DNA of 64,000 bases from Streptomyces sp. NBC_00258. GTDB taxonomy: Bacteria; Actinomycetota; Actinomycetes; Streptomycetales; Streptomycetaceae. The DNA is taken from assembly GCF_036182465.1 (NCBI RefSeq), contig NZ_CP108081.1:9796001-9860000 (forward strand). The letters run 5' to 3'. The position numbers and the translations under genes are program-made. This document shows, one piece after another, positions 18,983 to 26,807 of the stretch (within the stretch, counting starts at the first letter, position 1; every line of letters starts with the position of its first letter). The notes beneath the pieces were generated by a model. That model worked only from the letters and a program-made list of their open reading frames with translations. It made no database searches and had not been told where the DNA came from.

Positions 18983-19411
18983 CTAGGCCACCAGACCGCC
19001 CAGTTTGCGCAGGGACTCGTGCAGGGCCGCCGTCGCCGAGTCCTTCAGCTTGCCCGCCATCAACGAGACGGCGGCGCCCGTGAACTCGCCGTCGATACGG
19101 ACGGTCGTGGCCTCGCCGTCGGGGGTCAGCGTGTAGCGCGTGGCAACCGTCACGGCCATCGGGCCCTTGCCGCGGATCGCGAGCAGGCGGGCCTCCTCCA
19201 GCTCCTCGATGGTCCAGTCGACCTCGGCGGGGAAGCCCATCAGCTTCATGTTCTCCTCGAAGGTGCCGCCGACTTCGAGGGACTCGGGACCGCCCTTCGG
19301 GAAGCTGGTGTGGGTGGAGTTCCACTCGCCGTACGAGGAGAAGTCCGTGAGCTGCGCCCAGACCTTCTCGGCGGGCGCCTCTATCCGTGCTTCCGCGCTG
19401 ACTTCGGCCAT
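18983..19411 (-). CDS. SRPBCC (START/polyketide cyclase-like) protein
   Basis: 142-residue helix-grip (START-like) protein beginning MAEVSAEARIEAPAEKVWAQ, with LTDFSSYGEWN near 22-32 and an amphipathic C-terminal helix. The fold binds hydrophobic ligands; close streptomycete relatives are single-gene proteins of unknown ligand. ATG 19411 follows GAGGGGTGG (minus strand). Convergent with padR. Confidence 0.85.
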   Translation of the reverse strand: MAEVSAEARIEAPAEKVWAQLTDFSSYGEWNSTHTSFPKGGPESLEVGGTFEENMKLMGFPAEVDWTIEELEEARLLAIRGKGPMAVTVATRYTLTPDGEATTVRIDGEFTGAAVSLMAGKLKDSATAALHESLRKLGGLVA

Positions 19412-19570
19412 GCGACCACCCCTCGTCTCGGGTGCTGCGCCGGGCGCAGCTGGCTACGGTGTCGCGGAACGTAGCCGCAGGGCCCTGAACATTCAATACT
19501 GATGAACCGTCAGGAAGTGTGGAGGTGGGGAAGTGCGGCGACGGGAGAGAGCGGGGCTCCCGGTGGGTGT

Positions 19571-19885
19571 TCAGCCGACCCGACGTATCTCCGCCGCGTC
19601 GAACAGGTCCCGGGCGCGCGGGTACGGCCCTTCGTCGTGGCAGTGCCAGGCTTCCCAGAACAGGTCGGCCGGCAGCGCGTCGTCGGGGGCGTAGACCCGG
19701 TACACGTACTGCCTGCCGTCGATGGCCGGCAGGACCACCAGCCAGCACCTGCTCTCCATGCTGCGTTGGACGAGCGCCGGTGCGATGCGGTTGCGCGAGG
19801 GGCGCAGGGCAAGGCGGCGCGCGCCTGTCGGGGGAAACGGCGTGATGTCATCCGTAAGGAGGAGGAGCCGGACAGTGATGCCCAC
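19571..19885 (-). CDS. Conserved hypothetical small protein
   Basis: 104 residues. I do not recognise a named family. The C-terminal half is rich in aromatic residues and looks structured: WLVVLPAIDGRQYVYRVYAP and LFWEAWHCHDEGPYPRARDL. GTG 19885 is the last plausible start; no strong RBS, so the start is uncertain. Divergent from the Clp-N gene with 70 bases between. Confidence 0.55.
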   Translation of the reverse strand: MGITVRLLLLTDDITPFPPTGARRLALRPSRNRIAPALVQRSMESRCWLVVLPAIDGRQYVYRVYAPDDALPADLFWEAWHCHDEGPYPRARDLFDAAEIRRVG

Positions 19886-19955
19886 CCTGTGTCGGACGCG
19901 AAAATGCTTCCCCGCGAGGATGACTCGATCCGAAGAGGCTGATGGGGTAAGGGAT

Positions 19956-20489
19956 GTGCAATCCCGTACTTCCCACCAGCAGGCCGCCGGGCACGACCCG
20001 GCCCGCGTGGACATCGAGGCCCGGCTCAGCGCGGAGCTGGCGGCGGTGGTCATCGGTGCGCGCAGACGAGCGCTGCGGGACGGGGACCGGCAGATCGACA
20101 CGGCCCATCTGCTGCACACGCTCCTGGAGTCCGACCCCGAGGTGCGCGAGCTCTTCGAGAGCGGCCCTCAGGTCGCCCGGCTGCTCGGCTACCTCGTGCA
20201 GCGCAGCATCGGCTACGGGCTCCGCTGGCAGAGCTCCGTCGAGGACTCCGGTGCCATACCCGTGGTGACCGAGGACGGGTGGTCTCCGGTGGCGGCGGGC
20301 GCCCTGGAGGTCGCCGGCGAGCGGGCCCTGCGGCGGGGCGACGAACGCGCGGGCGCGGTCGACCTGCTCGCGGCGATCGTCGCCGAACCCGAGTCGCGGG
20401 CGGTGGAGGTACTGGGACGCGCGGGGGTCGACGTACCGGTGCTGCTCGCGCGGATCGACACCGCGGCGGGCCGGGGCATCGAGGCCTGA
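19956..20489 (+). CDS. Clp N-terminal domain protein
   Basis: 177 residues with two Clp_N-type repeats: LSAELAAVVIGARRRALRDG and IDTAHLLHTLLESDPEVREL, then a second, weaker one with VAGERALRRGDERAGAVDLL. No AAA+ module follows, so it resembles free-standing ClpS/ClpN-like adaptors common in Streptomyces that may present substrates to ClpC; substrate unknown. GTG 19956 is chosen at the start of the conserved part, near TAAGGG. Confidence 0.7.
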   Translation: MQSRTSHQQAAGHDPARVDIEARLSAELAAVVIGARRRALRDGDRQIDTAHLLHTLLESDPEVRELFESGPQVARLLGYLVQRSIGYGLRWQSSVEDSGAIPVVTEDGWSPVAAGALEVAGERALRRGDERAGAVDLLAAIVAEPESRAVEVLGRAGVDVPVLLARIDTAAGRGIEA

Positions 20490-20579
20490 GCCGGAACCGG
20501 GGCGTGCGGGGGTGTCGCCGGTCCATTCGGTGAGACAGGTGTCATTGGGGGTGACGCTCATGTCGTCGCCTGTCATCAT

Positions 20580-21590
20580 GTGCCGGTGCATACGTCTGAG
20601 AGCAGTCAGGGCAACCGCGGGAGGGGCTTCGGGCTCGGCCTCGCGCTCGCGTCCGCGGTCGCCTTCGGGGGATCCGGTGTCGCGGCCAAGCCGTTGATCG
20701 AGGTGGGGCTCGACCCGCTGGACGTGGTGTGGTTGCGGGTCGCGGGCGCCGCACTGGTGATGCTTCCGCTGGCCGTGCGCCACCGGGGGCTGGTGCGCAG
20801 GCGACCCGCGCTGCTCGCCGGATTCGGACTGCTCGCCGTGGCCGGTGTCCAGGCCTTCTACTTCGCCTCGATCTCGCGCATACCCGTCGGCGTCGCGCTG
20901 CTCGTCGAGTACCTCGCGCCCGCACTGGTCCTCGGCTGGGTGCGGTTCGTGCAACGGCGGCCGGTGACCCGTGCCGCGGCCCTGGGCGTCGTCCTCGCCG
21001 TCGGCGGTCTCGCCTGTGTCGTCGAGGTGTGGTCGGGGCTGAGCTTCGACGTCCTCGGGCTGCTGCTCGCGCTCGGCGCCGCCTGCTGCCAGGTCGGCTA
21101 CTTCGTCCTGTCCGACCAGGGCGGCGACGCGGGCGAACAGGCTCCGGATCCGCTCGGCGTCATCGCGTACGGACTGCTGGTCGGCGCGCTCGTCCTGACG
21201 GTCGTGGCGCGGCCGTGGGGCATGGACTGGGCGGTGCTCGGGGGCACCGCGGACATGGACGGCACGGCGGTCGCGGCCTCCCTGCTGCTGGGCTGGATCG
21301 TGCTGATCGCGACCGTCGTCGCCTACGTGACGGGCGTCAGGTCCGTGCGCAGGCTCTCCCCGCAGGTGGCAGGCGTCGTGGCCTGCCTCGAGGCGGTCAT
21401 CGCGACCGTGCTCGCCTGGGTCCTGCTGGGTCAGCACCTGTCGGCGCCGCAGATCATCGGTGGCGCGGTCGTCCTGTGCGGCGCCTTCATCGCCCAGTCG
21501 TCCGCGCCCGCCAAGGCCTCGCAGACACCGGTGGCAGGCGGCACGGGCGACGCCGAAAGGGAGTTGTCGGCGCGAGGCACCGCCGTCTAG
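20580..21590 (+). CDS. EamA-family (DMT) transporter
   Basis: 336-residue inner-membrane protein with ten hydrophobic segments arranged as two EamA repeats (about 18-140 and 160-310). Seen: GGSGVAAKPLIEVGLDPLDV and late LLGQHLSAPQIIGGAVVLCG. DMT superfamily members export small metabolites or drugs; substrate unknown. GTG 20580; GTG 20586 is an alternative. Its stop codon overlaps the -10 box that drives the following leader ORF and second EamA gene, making the pair semi-independent. Confidence 0.88.
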   Translation: MPVHTSESSQGNRGRGFGLGLALASAVAFGGSGVAAKPLIEVGLDPLDVVWLRVAGAALVMLPLAVRHRGLVRRRPALLAGFGLLAVAGVQAFYFASISRIPVGVALLVEYLAPALVLGWVRFVQRRPVTRAAALGVVLAVGGLACVVEVWSGLSFDVLGLLLALGAACCQVGYFVLSDQGGDAGEQAPDPLGVIAYGLLVGALVLTVVARPWGMDWAVLGGTADMDGTAVAASLLLGWIVLIATVVAYVTGVRSVRRLSPQVAGVVACLEAVIATVLAWVLLGQHLSAPQIIGGAVVLCGAFIAQSSAPAKASQTPVAGGTGDAERELSARGTAV

Positions 21591-21593
21591 GCT
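21564..21593 (+). promoter_or_regulatory. Promoter of leader ORF and second EamA gene
   Basis: TTGTCG (21564-21569), 18-base spacer, TAGGCT (21588-21593), with the ATG of a 13-codon ORF seven bases downstream. The -10 box includes the stop codon of the upstream EamA gene. Confidence 0.65.
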
Positions 21594-21600
21594 CCCGATC

Positions 21601-21642
21601 ATGCATTCGGACGCACTCGTTCTTCCGCCTCCGGCCGCCTGA
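21601..21642 (+). CDS. Candidate leaderless leader peptide MHSDALVLPPPAA
   Basis: Thirteen codons and a TGA. It starts exactly where transcription from the TAGGCT promoter should begin. The peptide has a Pro-Pro-Pro run, which stalls ribosomes unless EF-P helps. A perfect hairpin follows 19 bases later, then about 150 bases of untranslated RNA to the EamA start. The arrangement is that of a translation-dependent attenuator. Conservation has not been tested. Confidence 0.5.
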   Translation: MHSDALVLPPPAA

Positions 21643-21661
21643 GGCGGGCCCTCCGGAATCA

Positions 21662-21684
21662 CCGCCCGGCCACCGGCCGGGCGG
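21662..21684 (+). terminator. GC hairpin in EamA leader (possible attenuator)
   Basis: CCGCCCGGCC (21662-21671), loop ACC, GGCCGGGCGG (21675-21684): a perfect 10-bp stem placed between the leader ORF and the structural gene. Confidence 0.6.
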
Positions 21685-21830
21685 AACGGTGCTGCCCGCG
21701 GATGAAGTCCGAGGACCATCCGCGCCGAAGCGGCGACGTCACCGACGTGGCCGCTTGTGGCTGACGTGCCACTCGTACGGCGCGCGACGTGGTCCTTTCC
21801 CGAACTTCTGCGGATCTGCGGAGAGAACAC

Positions 21831-22793
21831 GTGTCGCATGCTGTTTCCGGCCTGCCCATCGGGCGAGGCCTCCTCTATCTGACCGTCGCCGGCGCCGCCT
21901 GGGGCACCGCTGGCGCGGTCGCCTCACTCGTCTACCGCGCCAGCGACATGGGCCCCGTCGCCCTGTCCTTCTGGCGCTGCGCCGGCGGCCTCGCCCTGCT
22001 GCTCGCCGTCCGGTCGCTCCGGCGCCGACCACGCCCCACCGCACGCCCCCTCCTTCGTACGAGGCTGCTGCGGACCGGCGCCACGGGCGTGGGGCTCGCG
22101 GTCTTCCAGACCGCGTACTTCGCCGCCGTCGAGGCCACCGGACTCGCCGTGGCCACCGTCGTCACCCTCGGCGCCGGTCCCGTGCTCATCGCGCTGGGAG
22201 CGCGACTGACCATGGGTGAACGGCTGGGGCGCGCCGGATACGCCGCCGTCGCCGGGGCGCTCGCCGGGCTCGCGGTGCTCGTGCTGGGCAGCGGTGATGC
22301 GTCGGTCCGGCCGTCGGGCGTCGCTCTCGCGGTCGTGTCCGCCGCCGGGTACTCGGTGATGACGCTGCTGACCCGCTGGTGGGGGCGCGACGGCGGCACC
22401 GACGTGTCCTCGACCACCGTGGGGGCGTTCGCCGTCACGACTCTGTGCCTGCTGCCGTTCGGGCTCGTGGAGGGGCTGGTTCCGCACACCGCCGAACCCG
22501 CCCGGGTCATCGTGCTGGTGGTGTTCATCGCCGCGGTTCCGACGGCCCTCGCCTACGCCCTGTACTTCGCGGGCGCGGCCGTCGTCCGCTCGGCCACCGT
22601 CTCCGTGATCATGCTGCTCGAACCGGTGAGCGCGGCGGTCCTGGCCGTCGGACTGCTCGGCGAACGGCTCACCGCGGCCACGGTGGCGGGCACGCTGTTG
22701 ATGCTCGGGTCGGTGGCCGGGCTCGCGCTCGCGGAAGCGCGGGGTGCGGGGACCGCGAGGCGTGCTCCCGAGGAGGAGCCGGCACTGCTCTGA
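21831..22793 (+). CDS. EamA-family (DMT) transporter
   Basis: 320-residue membrane protein with ten predicted helices in two EamA repeats. Seen: YLTVAGAAWGTAGAVASLVY and LLEPVSAAVLAVGLLGERLT, the characteristic second-repeat motif. Related to but distinct from its upstream neighbour. GTG 21831 has GGAGAG six bases upstream, fixing the start. Expression probably depends on the 230-base leader carrying a short ORF and hairpin. Followed by a very strong terminator. Substrate unknown, export of a toxic small molecule is the usual role. Confidence 0.88.
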   Translation: MSHAVSGLPIGRGLLYLTVAGAAWGTAGAVASLVYRASDMGPVALSFWRCAGGLALLLAVRSLRRRPRPTARPLLRTRLLRTGATGVGLAVFQTAYFAAVEATGLAVATVVTLGAGPVLIALGARLTMGERLGRAGYAAVAGALAGLAVLVLGSGDASVRPSGVALAVVSAAGYSVMTLLTRWWGRDGGTDVSSTTVGAFAVTTLCLLPFGLVEGLVPHTAEPARVIVLVVFIAAVPTALAYALYFAGAAVVRSATVSVIMLLEPVSAAVLAVGLLGERLTAATVAGTLLMLGSVAGLALAEARGAGTARRAPEEEPALL

Positions 22794-22847
22794 GCACCCG
22801 CCGGCACCGGTCTGCCGGTCCGGGGCCGGTCCGGGGCAAGGGTCGGT

Positions 22848-22890
22848 ACCGGCCGGGTGGGCCCCACCCCGTGGGGCCCACCCGGCCGGT
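22848..22890. terminator. Bidirectional terminator with 20-bp perfect stem
   Basis: ACCGGCCGGGTGGGCCCCAC (22848-22867), CCC loop, and its exact reverse complement at 22871-22890. It lies between the convergent EamA and PaiB-like genes. Confidence 0.9.
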
Positions 22891-22921
22891 CACCTGTGAG
22901 GGGGCCGACGCCACCTCGGCG

Positions 22922-23563
22922 TCACCCGCTGCGTCGCCGCAGCAGGTGTTCCCGCGCCGCCGTGTCACCCGGACCACCTCTTGTGGTCAGTTCGGCCACA
23001 ACACGGTTCTGGATTTCCTCCGGCCGGTGATTCGCGTACTTGAACTTCGCCCGTACGTTCGTCACTTCGAGCCGCAGGCCGCGGATCCCGGAGAGGAGAC
23101 GGCCGAACGGGGCCTCGCCGACCGTCGCACGGGCCGAACCGCCCTCGGGCTGGAAGTGGCCCAGCTGGCGGTTGATGAGCTCGGCCTTCTCCTCCGGGTC
23201 GTCCACCACATGGGCGGTGCACCGGAGTTGGACCGCCGCGTAGAAGCTCGTCGGAGTGCCGTGCTCGGGCGGGGAGTCCGGCGGAGCCTGCCAGGGGCCG
23301 GGCACGTACACGTAGTCGTCGACCACGCTCAGGGTCACGACCGGGTTCGCCTCGAGCGCCGGCCACACCGGGTTCGGGCGGGCCAGGTGGGCGAGGACCA
23401 GTCCGTACGGTCCGGGCTCGGCCTCGTGGAGGAAGTGCATCGGCTGGACGTGCGGCGGTTCGCCGGGCAGGCCGTTCACGGAGAGCTGGCCGAAGTCGTG
23501 GGCGGCCAGCCACTGTTGCCACTCGGCGTCGTCGTGGGGCGCGTCCCAGGGGTGTATGAGCAT
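22922..23563 (-). CDS. FMN-binding negative regulator, PaiB type
   Basis: 213 residues of the PaiB/FMN-binding split-barrel family: MLIHPWDAPHDDAEWQQWLA at the start, VQPMHFLHEAE, LAHLARPNPVWPAL, and ANHRPEEIQNRVVAEL near the end. PaiB in Bacillus represses sporulation and protease genes, but most homologs are simply flavin-binding proteins. The ATG overlaps the TGA of the upstream gene (TGATG), so the two are translationally coupled. Confidence 0.88.
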   Translation of the reverse strand: MLIHPWDAPHDDAEWQQWLAAHDFGQLSVNGLPGEPPHVQPMHFLHEAEPGPYGLVLAHLARPNPVWPALEANPVVTLSVVDDYVYVPGPWQAPPDSPPEHGTPTSFYAAVQLRCTAHVVDDPEEKAELINRQLGHFQPEGGSARATVGEAPFGRLLSGIRGLRLEVTNVRAKFKYANHRPEEIQNRVVAELTTRGGPGDTAAREHLLRRRSG

Positions 23564-24240
23564 CAGAGGACCGCCAGGTAGTCGGGGACCTCGATCCCGG
23601 GGGCCAGGTCGGCGGCGGGGACCGGGGCGCCGTATCCCTTGCGGAGCGGGAGCACTCCGGTCCAGTGCGGCAGGCCGAGGTCCTCGGGCTCGTCGTTCGG
23701 ACCGCCGGTGCGCAGCTTGGCCGAGACCTCGGCGAGGTCCAGGCGGAGCACGGCGGTGGCGGCCAGCTCCTTGGCGTTGGCGGGCCGGGAGTCGTAGGAG
23801 CGGCCCGGCACCACGTGGTCCACCAGCGCGTCCAGGGCCTCCCGCTTCTCGTCGGGGTCCGTCACCTGGTGGGCGACGCCGTGCACCACCACGGAGCGGT
23901 AGTTCATCGAGTGGTGGAAGGCCGAGCGGGCCAGCACGAGCCCGTCGACATGCGTGACGGTGACGCACACCGGCAGACCCGGGTCGGCCTGCCCCGCCAT
24001 CCGCAGCGGGCGCGAACCCGTCGAACCGTGCACATAGAGGCGCTCACCGACCCGCCCGTACAGCGTGGGCAGCACGACGGGTGCCCCGTCGCGGACGAAG
24101 CCCAGATGGCAGACGTACCCCTCGTCGAGGATCGAGTGCACCATCTCGTGGTCGTACGCGGCGCGCTCCCTGGAGCGGGTGGGGACGGTGCGGTCGGTCG
24201 GGGTGTAGGTGGCGGGGTGCGGGGCGGCCGTCTCCGTCAT
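23563..24240 (-). CDS. Pyridoxamine 5'-phosphate oxidase family flavoprotein
   Basis: 225 residues, split-barrel FMN-binding protein of the Pyridox_ox_2 group: YDHEMVHSILDEGYVCHLGF, YVHGSTGSRPLRM, and FHHSMNYRSVVVHG. These proteins bind FMN and may reduce small substrates; true PNPOx activity is not assured. ATG 24240 follows GGAG. First gene of a two-gene operon, divergent from a MocR-type regulator, a pairing common for vitamin B6-linked genes. Confidence 0.88.
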   Translation of the reverse strand: MTETAAPHPATYTPTDRTVPTRSRERAAYDHEMVHSILDEGYVCHLGFVRDGAPVVLPTLYGRVGERLYVHGSTGSRPLRMAGQADPGLPVCVTVTHVDGLVLARSAFHHSMNYRSVVVHGVAHQVTDPDEKREALDALVDHVVPGRSYDSRPANAKELAATAVLRLDLAEVSAKLRTGGPNDEPEDLGLPHWTGVLPLRKGYGAPVPAADLAPGIEVPDYLAVL

Positions 24241-24294
24241 GGTGCTCTCCAGGTCTGCGTCGTCGTCTGTTCTCGCACGTACGCCGTGCTCGCC

Positions 24295-24330
24295 TTGCGT
24301 GGCGTATTGCACTAGTGCATACTTTGCTTT
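24295..24330 (+). promoter_or_regulatory. MocR/PNPOx divergent control region with palindrome
   Basis: TGCACTAGTGCA (24308-24319) is a perfect 12-bp palindrome lying between -35 TTGCGT (24295-24300) and -10 TACTTT (24320-24325). The GTG start of the regulator is five bases after the -10, so the message is leaderless. The site is positioned to block its own promoter and affect the divergent flavoprotein operon. Confidence 0.7.
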
Positions 24331-25662
24331 GTGCTAGAAGAGTATCGGATCGAAGGTGGACGCGCAGCTGAGATTGCGGCCAGCGTCGAGCGTGCGGTGG
24401 GTTCGGGGCAGCTTGAGCCCGGTCAACTGCTGCCGCCGATGCGGGAGTTGGCGGGCCGGCTCGGGGTGAATCCCAATACCGTCGCGGCCGCCTATCGCAC
24501 CCTGCGTGAGCGCGGGGTGATCGAGACGGCGGGCCGCCGCGGCAGTCGCGTGCGGTCCAAGCCGGTGACGACCGCTCGGGAGATCTCCCGCCTGGACGTG
24601 CCGCCCGGGGTACGGAATCTGTCCGACGGCAATCCGGATCCGGCCCTGCTGCCCACGCTCGCCGACGCCTTCGCGGCGGCCGCGGCCCACGCGGACCGGG
24701 AGCCGGTGCTCTACGGAGAGGCCGCCGTGGAGCCGGAGTTGGCGCGCCTCGCACGTGCGGACCTGGACGCGGACGGAGTGCCGGACGGGCCGGTCGTAGT
24801 CACCTCGGGCTCGCTCGACGCCATCGAGCGCGTGCTGGCCGTGCACCTCAGGCCCGGTGACGCCGTCGCCCACGAGGATCCGGGCTGGCGCAGTGTGCTC
24901 GATCTGATCCCGGCGCTCGGGCTGCGGGCGGTTCCGGTCGGTGTCGACGAGGAGGGGCCGCTGCCCGACGACGTGCGAGCGGCGCTGAAGGGTGGGGCGC
25001 GGGCCCTGATCGTCACCGACCGCGCGCAGAACCCGACCGGGGCCGCGGTGAGCGCCACGCGCGCGCGTGCCCTGCGTTCCGTGCTGGCCGAGTACCCGGA
25101 GACCCTGCTCGTCGAGGACGACCACGGGCATCGCATCGTCGACCTGCCCCTGCATCCGCTGGCCGGTGTGACCCGGCACTGGGCGTTCATGCGCTCGGTC
25201 GCCAAGGCGTACGGGCCCGATCTGCGGCTTGCCGTGCTCACCGGCGACCCCGTCACCATGGACCGTGTCCAGGGGCGGCAGCGGTTGGGGCCGGGATGGG
25301 TGAGCCGGTTGCTGCAACGGGCGGTTGCGGGGCTGTGGGCCGACGGTGCGGTGGACGCGCGGGCCGTGGCGGCGGCGTACGGGCGGCGGCGGGACGCGTT
25401 GATCGGCGCGCTCGCGGAGCGGGGCGTCGAGGCGTACGGACGCAGCGGGATGAACGTGTGGGTGCCCGTGCCGGACGAGACCGGGGCCGTCGCGCGGCTG
25501 CTGCACGCGGGCTGGGCCGTCGCGCCGGGGGCCCGCTTCCGGATGAACGCGCCGCCAGGGCTGCGGATCACCGTCTCGACCCTCACGCCGGACGAGGTCG
25601 GGGTGGTGGCGGACGCGGTCGCCGCCGCGGTCGGGTCGGCACCCGAGCGTCGCTACGTCTGA
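24331..25662 (+). CDS. MocR-type GntR regulator with aminotransferase domain
   Basis: 443 residues: an N-terminal GntR winged HTH (about 8-72, LPPMRELAGRLGVNPNTVAA and AYRTLRERGVIETAGRRGSR) fused to a fold-type I aminotransferase domain (about 95-435) with DRAQNPTGAAVS, DDHGHRIVD and the PLP lysine in RSVAKAYGPDLR. MocR proteins use PLP as a ligand and act as regulators (PdxR, GabR). GTG 24331 is decided by the leaderless promoter. Facing a PNPOx-like gene, it may sense B6 vitamers. Confidence 0.9.
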   Translation: MLEEYRIEGGRAAEIAASVERAVGSGQLEPGQLLPPMRELAGRLGVNPNTVAAAYRTLRERGVIETAGRRGSRVRSKPVTTAREISRLDVPPGVRNLSDGNPDPALLPTLADAFAAAAAHADREPVLYGEAAVEPELARLARADLDADGVPDGPVVVTSGSLDAIERVLAVHLRPGDAVAHEDPGWRSVLDLIPALGLRAVPVGVDEEGPLPDDVRAALKGGARALIVTDRAQNPTGAAVSATRARALRSVLAEYPETLLVEDDHGHRIVDLPLHPLAGVTRHWAFMRSVAKAYGPDLRLAVLTGDPVTMDRVQGRQRLGPGWVSRLLQRAVAGLWADGAVDARAVAAAYGRRRDALIGALAERGVEAYGRSGMNVWVPVPDETGAVARLLHAGWAVAPGARFRMNAPPGLRITVSTLTPDEVGVVADAVAAAVGSAPERRYV

Positions 25663-25712
25663 GATCGGAACGGGGTGACCCGGCCGCGCAGTTGCGCGGT
25701 CACGCGGTGGGC

Positions 25713-26732
25713 TCAGGACTTGGGTCCGGCGGGCCTGGTGGGCCTGGACTGGGTGAGTGCCGCGCCCGCCAGCACGATGACCGCGCCCACCGGTGTCGAC
25801 CAGGCCAGCGACTCGCCGAGGATCGCGACGCCCGCGGCGGTGGCGATGACCGGGATGAAGTACGTGACCATCTGGGCCGTCGTCGGGCCGACCTCGGCGA
25901 CCAGGCCGTACTGGATGAGAAGGGCGAGACCCGTACCGAGCGTGCCCAGCGCGATGATCGCGAGCAGGGGTATGAGCGGGAAGTGGGTCGGCAGTGAAGT
26001 GAACAGCGGGGTGACGACTGCCAGTTGGGCCGTCGCGAGCAGGAGTTGGGCGCCGGTCAGCGAGAGGTTGGAGTGGCTGGAGCCGGCCAGCGTGCGGCGG
26101 ATGTAGATCCAGCCGATCGGGTAACTGAGCGACGCCAGCAGGGCCATCGTGGTGCCCGCGGCGTCCAGGCCGTTGAACCCCTGCCAGGCACCGAGCACCG
26201 TCAGTACGCCGAGGAAACCGATGCCGAGGCCCGCGACCCGGCGGCGGGTGGGCCGGTCCTCGGAGAGGGCGACCAGCGAGAGGGCCATGCCCCACAAGGG
26301 TGAGGTCGCGTTGCAGATCCCCGCCAGCGTGGACGGAATCGTCAGCTCGGAATACGCGAACAGGGAGAACGGCAGGGCGTTGAGGAGCAGGGCCGAGACT
26401 GCCAAGTGCCCCCAGGTGCGCGCTCCGCGTGGTAGCCGGTCCCGCTTCCAGGCGATTGCGACCGCGAGCACCAACGTGCCGAACAGCAGGCGGCCGAACG
26501 TCACTTGGAAGGGGGCGTAGCCATTCGTGCCGACCTTGATGAGGAGGAAGCTGAAGCCCCAGATCAGAGACAGAACGGCGAAGCGGAGGCGCCAGTCGAG
26601 GGCTCGGCGGGGGCGAGGAGGGGTGGTGTGGAGCGAGGCCTGAGGGCCGGCGGCCGGAGGGGTGGAGGGGGAGGAGGAAGCCGAGAGGGCAGGAGGGGCT
26701 GAAGGCGTACGGGGCTCGGTCGCGGCGCTCAT
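25713..26732 (-). CDS. EamA-family (DMT) transporter
   Basis: 339 residues; the first about 45 are a Pro/Ser-rich cytosolic tail, followed by ten hydrophobic segments in two EamA repeats. Seen: AVLSLIWGFSFLLIKVGTNG and late ILGESLAWSTPVGAVIVLAG. Exporter of unknown substrate. ATG 26732. It is divergent from a LysR gene 75 bases away, which probably controls it, as in many LysR/EamA pairs. Confidence 0.88.
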   Translation of the reverse strand: MSAATEPRTPSAPPALSASSSPSTPPAAGPQASLHTTPPRPRRALDWRLRFAVLSLIWGFSFLLIKVGTNGYAPFQVTFGRLLFGTLVLAVAIAWKRDRLPRGARTWGHLAVSALLLNALPFSLFAYSELTIPSTLAGICNATSPLWGMALSLVALSEDRPTRRRVAGLGIGFLGVLTVLGAWQGFNGLDAAGTTMALLASLSYPIGWIYIRRTLAGSSHSNLSLTGAQLLLATAQLAVVTPLFTSLPTHFPLIPLLAIIALGTLGTGLALLIQYGLVAEVGPTTAQMVTYFIPVIATAAGVAILGESLAWSTPVGAVIVLAGAALTQSRPTRPAGPKS

Positions 26733-26756
26733 GAAGACCACGATGGAGGATCGTGA

Positions 26757-26800
26757 TCTCGTAGCACAAGCGAGATTTTCATCGCGATACCTCGTAGTAT
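26757..26800 (+). promoter_or_regulatory. LysR/EamA intergenic operator and leaderless lysR -10
   Basis: TCTCG (26757-26761) and CGAGA (26771-26775) form a short inverted repeat with nine-base spacer, of the LysR-box kind. TAGTAT (26795-26800) is the -10 for lysR with ATG 26808 seven bases on. The DNA here is clearly AT-richer than the surroundings. Confidence 0.5.
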
Positions 26801-26807
26801 TGCTTAC

